Positions 61,607 through 64,000 of a stretch of 64,000 bases of DNA are shown here, in pieces (within the stretch, counting starts at the first letter, position 1; the number at the start of each line of letters is the position of its first letter). A program made the position numbers and the translations under genes. Below the pieces are notes generated by a model that did no database searches, was not told the DNA's origin, and saw only the letters and a list, made by a program, of their open reading frames with translations. Source of the DNA: an uncultured Aquimarina sp. (GTDB lineage Bacteria; Bacteroidota; Bacteroidia; Flavobacteriales; Flavobacteriaceae); the NCBI GenBank assembly GCA_947500505.1, contig CANMSL010000002.1, forward strand, positions 558,001 to 622,000, in the 5' to 3' direction.

Positions 61607-62638
61607 ATGAATAAAAACCCTTTACTTCAATTTACCGAAAAAGGAATATATTGTGCAGCAGCAAAAGTATATCTTGATCCGTGGAAACCTGTTCATAGAG
61701 CCATTATCACCCACGGTCATGCAGATCATAGTCGTTGGGGGCATCGGCAGTACATTACGCACCACACAAACGTTCCCATCATCAAACATCGATTAGGAGA
61801 TATCGAAGTTACCGGAAAAGAGTACGGAGAAACTTTTTCAATTAATAATGTTACATTTAGTTTTCACCCTGCAGGTCATATTATTGGTAGTTCTCAGATC
61901 AGAGTAGAACATAAAGGAGAAGTTTGGGTATTTACCGGAGATTATAAGACAGAAGATGACGGAATATCTACTCCTTATGAACCTGTAAAATGCCATACTT
62001 TTATCACTGAATGTACTTTTGGATTGCCTGCTTTCAAATGGACTCCCCAAAAAGAAGTTTTTAATGATATCAATCAGTGGTGGGCAGAAAATAAAGCCGA
62101 AGGAAAAACCTCTGTCCTATTTGGTTATTCGCTGGGAAAAGCACAAAGACTCCTGAAATATGTAAATCCCGAAATCGGTAAAATTTACACCCACGGTGCT
62201 ATCGAGAACATGACAAATGTTATTCGTCCAATGATAGATTTTCCTGAAACCACATTGATTACAAGAGAAACCAAAAAGGAAGAACTTCTGGGTAATATAG
62301 TGATTGCACCGCCAAGTGCCCATGGATCTACCTGGATTCGAAAAATGGTTCCGTATGTTACAGCATCAGCAAGCGGCTGGATGACCTTTAGAGGAGCGAG
62401 AAGAAGAAGAGCAATCGATAAAGGTTTCGTATTATCGGATCATTGTGATTGGGACGGATTATTAACTGCCATTAAGGAAACTGGTGCAGAAAAAATTATC
62501 AGCACGCATGGATATACTGATATTTTTTCAAAATACCTTAGAGAACTTGGATATGATGCGAGAACTGAAAAAACTCAGTATGAAGGCGAACTTGCTGAAA
62601 TAGAAACCCAAAAAGAAGAAAGTGAGGTGAATACTTGA
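61607..62638 (+). CDS. Ligase-associated DNA exonuclease (metallo-beta-lactamase fold)
   Basis: A 343-residue MBL/beta-CASP-type nuclease: THGHADH (H36, H38, D40, H41), GHIIGSSQIRVE, FTGDYKTEDDG and SDHCDWDG. Members encoded beside ATP-dependent DNA ligases process DNA ends. Its stop overlaps the ligase start (TTGA), so the two are translated together. Confidence 0.9.
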   Translation: MNKNPLLQFTEKGIYCAAAKVYLDPWKPVHRAIITHGHADHSRWGHRQYITHHTNVPIIKHRLGDIEVTGKEYGETFSINNVTFSFHPAGHIIGSSQIRVEHKGEVWVFTGDYKTEDDGISTPYEPVKCHTFITECTFGLPAFKWTPQKEVFNDINQWWAENKAEGKTSVLFGYSLGKAQRLLKYVNPEIGKIYTHGAIENMTNVIRPMIDFPETTLITRETKKEELLGNIVIAPPSAHGSTWIRKMVPYVTASASGWMTFRGARRRRAIDKGFVLSDHCDWDGLLTAIKETGAEKIISTHGYTDIFSKYLRELGYDARTEKTQYEGELAEIETQKEESEVNT

Positions 62639-64000
62639 AACTTTTTGCTGATTTAATTAAAACCCTTGATAGTACAAATAAAACTAACATTAAAGTAAAT
62701 GCTTTAGCATCTTATTTTAACAAAGCACCAGAAAAAGACAAGGTTTGGACAATCGCTATTCTTTCGCATAGACGACCACCAAGACCTGTAAACACTACCC
62801 TTCTAAGAACTTGGGCTTCAGAATTGGCTAATATTCCTTTGTGGTTATTCGAAGAATCCTATCATATCGTTGGAGACCTGGCAGAAACTATCGCATTAAT
62901 AGTACCAAGTACCAAAGGAAGTTCGGACAAAACGCTTACCCTATTTTTAGAAGAAATGATTCTTCTTAAAAAAAAGTCCGACGTAGAAAAGCGAACATAT
63001 CTGCATAAAAATTGGGCCGTACTTAATTATTATGAAAGATTTGTCTTTACAAAATTAATCACAGGAGGATTTAGAATTGGTGTAAGTCAAAAATTAATGA
63101 CTAGAGCACTAGCAAAAGCTACAGATATTGATGAAGATATTTTAGCATATAAGCTTATGGGAAACTGGGATCCAAAAACCATATCTTTTGAAGATCTCGT
63201 CTTGAAAGAAAACAAATCCGATTTTATTTCAAAACCATATCCTTTCTACCTTGCTTATGCCATTGAAGATGACGTTTCAGATCTTGGAAATGTAGATGAG
63301 TGGTTTGCAGAACACAAATGGGATGGTATCAGAGCACAGGTAATTATAAGAAATGACGAGCTTTTTGTTTGGAGTCGAGGTGAAGAACTCGTAACCGATA
63401 AATATCCTGAGTTTGAGAAGTTTTTAAAAGTGATCCCTGATGGAACTGTTTTAGATGGTGAAATATTGCCTTTTCCAAACGGAGAAATCGGTACATTTAA
63501 TGATTTACAAACTCGGATTGGAAGAAAAACAGTTTCAAAATCACTTTTAGAAAAAACACCTGTTATTCTAAAATCATATGATATCCTGGAATGGGAAGGA
63601 AAAGATATCAGAGATTTACCTTTTTCAGAACGTAGAGTGATACTTGAGACCTTATTATTAGAAACTTGTCATCCCGAACTCGATTCGGGATCCAAAATAC
63701 AGTTACCTCTTCAATTGTCAGAAAAAATGACCTTCAATTCCTGGGAAGAAGTCGCAAAAGAAAGAGAAAAATCCAGAGAACTCCATTCTGAAGGTTTAAT
63801 GCTAAAAAGAAAAGATTCTCCATATCTGGTAGGACGAAAAAAAGGAGATTGGTGGAAATGGAAAGTAGATCCTCTTACAATTGATGCAGTATTGACCTAC
63901 GCAATGAGAGGACATGGTCGCCGATCGAACCTCTTTACAGATTACACTTTTGGTCTTTGGAATGATGATAAATCCGAACTTGTCACTTTTGCAAAAGCCT
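62635..64000 (+). CDS. ATP-dependent DNA ligase, 3' end cut by the window
   Basis: The frame starts at TTG (62635) and is open to the edge, 455 codons. After an N-terminal helical DNA-binding domain comes the adenylation domain, with catalytic lysine K228 in EHKWDGIRA, then SRGEELVTDKYPEF and the DGEILP motif. The late LMLKRKDSPYLVGRKKGDWWKWK segment is the conserved KxDG-fold end. A palindromic repeat is inserted in frame near residue 345. The protein joins nicked DNA with ATP, probably in end-processing repair with the exonuclease. Confidence 0.93.
   Translation, partial: MKLFADLIKTLDSTNKTNIKVNALASYFNKAPEKDKVWTIAILSHRRPPRPVNTTLLRTWASELANIPLWLFEESYHIVGDLAETIALIVPSTKGSSDKTLTLFLEEMILLKKKSDVEKRTYLHKNWAVLNYYERFVFTKLITGGFRIGVSQKLMTRALAKATDIDEDILAYKLMGNWDPKTISFEDLVLKENKSDFISKPYPFYLAYAIEDDVSDLGNVDEWFAEHKWDGIRAQVIIRNDELFVWSRGEELVTDKYPEFEKFLKVIPDGTVLDGEILPFPNGEIGTFNDLQTRIGRKTVSKSLLEKTPVILKSYDILEWEGKDIRDLPFSERRVILETLLLETCHPELDSGSKIQLPLQLSEKMTFNSWEEVAKEREKSRELHSEGLMLKRKDSPYLVGRKKGDWWKWKVDPLTIDAVLTYAMRGHGRRSNLFTDYTFGLWNDDKSELVTFAKA
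63669..63693. repeat. Palindromic repeat inside the ligase gene
   Basis: ATCCCGAA (63671-63678) and TTCGGGAT (63684-63691) flank CTCGA. The block is GC-rich in an AT-rich gene and reads in frame as CHPELDSGS (345-353). This peptide and palindrome are a recurrent translated repeat in many bacterial genomes. Confidence 0.65.

Overview
The window is low-GC DNA from a marine-type member of the Flavobacteriaceae (Bacteroidota). The lineage is suggested by the AT-rich promoters with TAnnTTTG -7 boxes, the BfmA/DUF5712 mobilization proteins, and DUF4286, HTTM, TraO-type and OmpA-era lipoprotein families. It also has an OlsF-type fused acyltransferase and a ligase-associated exonuclease next to an ATP-dependent DNA ligase. 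The genus cannot be fixed from the sequence alone.

Bases 1-1278 hold the 5' part of a membrane AraC-type regulator and a gene-free stretch. Bases 1279-25110 are an integrated mobile element of about 23.8 kb, bounded by a 15-bp direct repeat made of the 3' end of tRNA-Leu(CAA). Paired copies of a 9-bp motif sit just inside both ends. Its backbone, left to right, is a tyrosine integrase, two small HTH proteins, a DnaC-like ATPase, a GC-rich hairpin region (candidate oriT), BfmA, a DUF5712 relaxase, a VirD4/TraG coupling protein, and TraO-like and TraQ-like envelope proteins. No VirB4-type ATPase or channel genes are visible, so it looks like a mobilizable rather than a self-transmissible element.

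The cargo (11.5-24.9 kb) includes a membrane zinc-finger protein, a phosphoesterase, an orphan Xre/ParS-type antitoxin, a GIY-YIG protein, and a phosphoribosyltransferase-like plus NADAR pair. It is followed by a minus-strand cluster that I do not recognise: a small two-helix membrane protein, an 874-residue coiled-coil protein with two hydrophobic segments, four divergent tandem paralogs of about 110-140 residues (one cut by an in-frame stop), and a 109-residue protein. An XRE regulator and an ImmA/IrrE protease lie upstream of it. Divergently there is a ubiquitin-like operon (multiubiquitin, E2/E1-like ThiF protein, DUF6527). The minus-strand cluster is my main candidate for an undescribed system.

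From 25.2 kb to the end the DNA is ordinary chromosome: prs-rplY-pth-ribF, an HTTM protein, a TPR histidine kinase, serS with a structured leader, rsmA, mgtE, an orphan RiPP-like precursor, metabolic genes, a MarR gene with two strong palindromic operators, and an ars-type operon without a transporter. Then come an ornithine/glycine-lipid synthase, lysC, fbp, a Rab-like GTPase operon ending in a hybrid histidine kinase, a TerB protein, an AraC regulator, and the exonuclease/DNA ligase pair, which runs off the right edge.
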